64,000 nucleotides of DNA, taken from assembly GCF_002846555.1 (NCBI RefSeq), contig NZ_PJMS01000001.1, positions 930,001 to 994,000 on the forward strand. The letters run 5' to 3'. This document shows, piece by piece, positions 61,859 through 64,000 of this stretch. How positions within the stretch are numbered: the first letter of the stretch is position 1; each line of letters starts with the position of its first letter. Made by a program: the position numbers and the translations under genes. Source of the stretch: Aquimarina sp. MAR_2010_214 (GTDB lineage: Bacteria > Bacteroidota > Bacteroidia > Flavobacteriales > Flavobacteriaceae). Below the pieces are notes generated by a model. It was not told where the DNA came from. It saw only the letters and a list, made by a program, of their open reading frames with translations, and did no database searches.

Positions 61859-62854
61859 TTAGTCTAGCTTATCGGTTAGTTTCTTAAATACTTTTTTCGG
61901 ATTTTTATTTTCATATAATACAGCATGTACTGCATCAATGATAGGCGTTCGAGCAGCTTTTGTTGCATCGAGTTCATATGCAGTCTTTGCAGCATAATAT
62001 CCTTCGGCAATCATACTCATTTCCATCTGGGCACTTTTTACTGTGTAGCCTTTACCGATCATATTACCAAACATTCGATTACGAGAGAAAATAGAATACC
62101 CGGTGACCAATAAATCACCCAAATAGGCAGAATCGTTAATGTTACGTTTCATTTTATGCACTTTTTTAATAAAACGTTTCATTTCTCTAATGGCATTACT
62201 CATAAGAACACTCTGAAAATTATCACCGTACCCAAGACCATGTGCAATACCTGCTGCTACAGAATAAATATTCTTGAGTACTGCAGCATATTCGGTACCG
62301 ATAATATCATCACTGGTTTTGCATTTGATATAATCGCTACTTAAATGATTCGCCATTATTTTGGCTTTTTCTTCATCATTAGAAGCAATAGTAAGATATG
62401 ACAATCGTTCTAGTGCAACTTCTTCTGCATGGCATGGCCCGGTAATCACCCCGATATTATTAAAAGGAATGTCATACTGATCGTGAAAATGCTCTCCTAC
62501 AATAAGCCCTGTCTCTGGAACAATACCTTTTATAGCAGAAAAAATAACCTTGTCTTTTAAAGATGTTGTTAGTTTTTTGAGTTCGCTATTTAGAAAAGCA
62601 GAAGGAATAGCAAAGATCAGATAATCTGCATAGGTAACAGCTTCATTTATATCATTGGTAAGTTTAAGTTGTTTAACTTTAAATTCAACCGAACTTAAAT
62701 AATTAGGATTGTGTTGTTGTCTTTTAATATGCTCTAAAGCATAGGTACTTCGCATATACCATCCAACTTCATTTAGATTCTCGGTAAGCATTTTTACAAT
62801 GGCAGTTGCCCAACTACCACCTCCCAGTACTGCAAATTTTGGCTTTTTTTCCAT
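61859..62854 (-). CDS. gpsA: NAD(P)-dependent glycerol-3-phosphate dehydrogenase
   Basis: Start at ATG 62854 (EKKPKFAVLGGGSWATAIVK), 331 residues; the frame extends upstream but the Rossmann motif begins here. GGGSWAT is the nucleotide-binding loop, FAIPSAF and ITGPCHAEEV follow, and GLGYGDNFQSVLMSNAIREM has the conserved GpsA active region. It makes sn-glycerol 3-phosphate for phospholipids. Confidence 0.94.
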   Translation of the reverse strand: MEKKPKFAVLGGGSWATAIVKMLTENLNEVGWYMRSTYALEHIKRQQHNPNYLSSVEFKVKQLKLTNDINEAVTYADYLIFAIPSAFLNSELKKLTTSLKDKVIFSAIKGIVPETGLIVGEHFHDQYDIPFNNIGVITGPCHAEEVALERLSYLTIASNDEEKAKIMANHLSSDYIKCKTSDDIIGTEYAAVLKNIYSVAAGIAHGLGYGDNFQSVLMSNAIREMKRFIKKVHKMKRNINDSAYLGDLLVTGYSIFSRNRMFGNMIGKGYTVKSAQMEMSMIAEGYYAAKTAYELDATKAARTPIIDAVHAVLYENKNPKKVFKKLTDKLD

Positions 62855-62900
62855 AAAAAATATTGTGAGTTCAAAAGTAGGAAAAATACAACTCAAAATA

Positions 62901-62931
62901 AAAACCTGATAATCAGGTTTTTATAATTTTG
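62901..62931 (+). promoter_or_regulatory. Promoter with palindromic operator candidate
   Basis: TAATTTTG (62924-62931) fits the Bacteroidota -7 box TAnnTTTG, 46 bp before the ATG at 62978. Just upstream AAAACCTGAT-A-ATCAGGTTTT (62901-62921) is a perfect 10-bp inverted repeat around one base and overlaps the expected -33 region, suggesting an operator or a terminator of another transcript. Confidence 0.5.
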
Positions 62932-62977
62932 GCACGCGTTTTGGTTCTCAATAAATGAAATTGAAAACACACAGCAT

Positions 62978-63901
62978 ATGAAAACGCTAAAATTACTTTC
63001 GGTTATTTTTTTAAGTTCAATACTATTAACTTCTTGTGTAGCAGAGGTTGTTATCGAAGAAGATGTTTATGTAGAGGAACCCACAATTACTTTAAACGAA
63101 TTATTGAATACCTATGAGGTTTGGTATGTAGATATCGAACGCACAAAAGGTAATGGCGAGATCCCGTTTTTACAAAAAGCGTTTACAGTTTCTTTCCGAA
63201 ACGGGAAATTTTATGCCAATAATAATCTAGTTGGTATGGGAAGCAATGGAAATGGTTATGGGTTAAATGTTGGTTTCTATGATACCTATAGAATGGATCT
63301 GGATATAGACCATGATATCGATGGTGTATATAAATTAGTAATTACTCAATTATCAAATAATCAGATAGAAGTATATGATAAGGTAACGAATACCAGTTAT
63401 TTCTTGGTTGGATACCAACGTAATAATTTTGATTATGATCAGGTGTTTTATGATAATATCCATTATTTCCTGCAAGAGTATGAAACATGGGAAAAAGTTT
63501 TTACCAGTGAGTTTGGGGTATTAAATGAGTTTGATAACGAAAACTATTTGAAATTCTCATATTTCGGATCTGGAGAAAATTTTAAAAGTTCTCAGGATGA
63601 AAATGGAATTCCTATTAACGATATCTTCTATGATTATACCGGTCATTATGAGATTAATGATATTATTAACACTTTTGATAGGAAAACTTTAACACTTGAT
63701 TACGATTATCTGGGCAATGAATTCTTCGAGTTGTCCGTTATCAATGATAGTAAAATAGAATTGTTTCATCCTACCTCTGAAACTGTGTACCAATTTGTAG
63801 GTAGAGGACATATACAATTTAAGAGTTCTGAGAAAGGAAAACCAACTCAGAATGAAAATAAAAGAATAAAAAAAGCTGATTTTATGAAGCTTTCAAAATA
63901 A
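62978..63901 (+). CDS. Lipoprotein of unknown function
   Basis: 307 residues with a lipoprotein leader (LLSVIFLSSILLTSCVAE) and acidic, Tyr/Asn-rich beta-repeat mature region (FLQKAFTVSFRNGKFYANNN ... YQFVGRGHIQFKS). Single gene between a -7-box promoter and a strong terminator. No family recognised beyond general Bacteroidota lipoproteins. Confidence 0.78.
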   Translation: MKTLKLLSVIFLSSILLTSCVAEVVIEEDVYVEEPTITLNELLNTYEVWYVDIERTKGNGEIPFLQKAFTVSFRNGKFYANNNLVGMGSNGNGYGLNVGFYDTYRMDLDIDHDIDGVYKLVITQLSNNQIEVYDKVTNTSYFLVGYQRNNFDYDQVFYDNIHYFLQEYETWEKVFTSEFGVLNEFDNENYLKFSYFGSGENFKSSQDENGIPINDIFYDYTGHYEINDIINTFDRKTLTLDYDYLGNEFFELSVINDSKIELFHPTSETVYQFVGRGHIQFKSSEKGKPTQNENKRIKKADFMKLSK

Positions 63902-63953
63902 AAGTAAGGTAGCACTTAACAATATTAACTTTTTGGTTGGTTATTTAGTTGGG

Positions 63954-63995
63954 AATCGCTCTACAAGAGAAATCTTGTTTGAGCGATTTCTTTTT
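63954..63995 (+). terminator. Intrinsic terminator of the lipoprotein gene
   Basis: GAATCGCTC and ACAAGA pair with TCTTGT and GAGCGATTTC around GAAA, followed by TTTTTT: a strong classical terminator at the end of the window. Confidence 0.85.
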
Positions 63996-64000
63996 TAGCC

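Overview
The window looks like a chromosomal stretch of a marine-type member of the Bacteroidota, family Flavobacteriaceae. The genus cannot be fixed from sequence alone, though Aquimarina or a relative would fit. The reasons are low G+C, frequent TTG starts, a TAnnTTTG-type -7 promoter box, and characteristic families: a prokaryotic HU-CCDC81/SPOR protein, a DUF4292 lipoprotein, a tricorn-like protease, a Bacteroidetes-type TssD tube protein and SPII lipoproteins with short leaders. No rRNA, tRNA or CRISPR array was seen.

Region 1 (1-17.7 kb) is ordinary core genome. It holds a truncated M1 aminopeptidase and a co-directional run of cell-envelope genes: flippase, dut, sugar nucleotidyltransferase, TPR protein, DUF4292 lipoprotein and EnvC-like factor. 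After these come a thioesterase, the HU/SPOR protein, dprA, a Sel1 protein, a fatty-acid hydroxylase group with an overlooked 59-residue membrane protein, an AraC/GyrI regulator and a 1049-residue tricorn-like protease.

Region 2 (about 17.8-55.7 kb) is the striking part. It is a roughly 38 kb tract of more than 30 small, mostly single-gene units, nearly all on the minus strand, separated by imperfect palindromes of 45-350 bp. In many units the bases that start the unit, just after a GTT, are the reverse complement of the bases that end it, just before an AAC. Examples are an exact 14/14 match for 37977-37990 versus 39004-39017, and exact 10/10 matches for 54557-54566 versus 55175-55184 and for 51688-51697 versus 53617-53626. 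This is the R'/R'' rule of integron gene cassettes, so the tract reads as an integrase-less, attC-like cassette array. Its cargo includes a Hachiman-like HamA/HamB defence pair, a subclass A2-like class A beta-lactamase, a TssD tube protein with an L,D-transpeptidase-like effector and a candidate immunity lipoprotein, a membrane class III cyclase, two nucleotidyltransferase-fold paralogues, DUF2199, DUF4272 and DUF2071 proteins, a self-regulated HxlR/SDR pair, several broken genes and many small secreted proteins of unknown function.

Three 1652-bp IS110-family elements (copies 2 and 3 appear identical) have inserted in the same orientation into this array, each a few bases after the conserved AACGTT end of an attC-like site. 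The element's own right end carries the same AACGTT-N6-AAT pattern, and about 264 bp of conserved non-coding DNA upstream of its transposase is a candidate bridge RNA. An IS1595-like element lies at 48.55-49.60 kb.

Region 3 (55.7-64 kb) returns to core-like genes: two small XRE regulators, a large cruciform-forming palindrome, secreted proteins, a DUF2071 protein, a family 3 glycoside hydrolase, a two-domain rhodanese, gpsA and a lipoprotein followed by a strong terminator.
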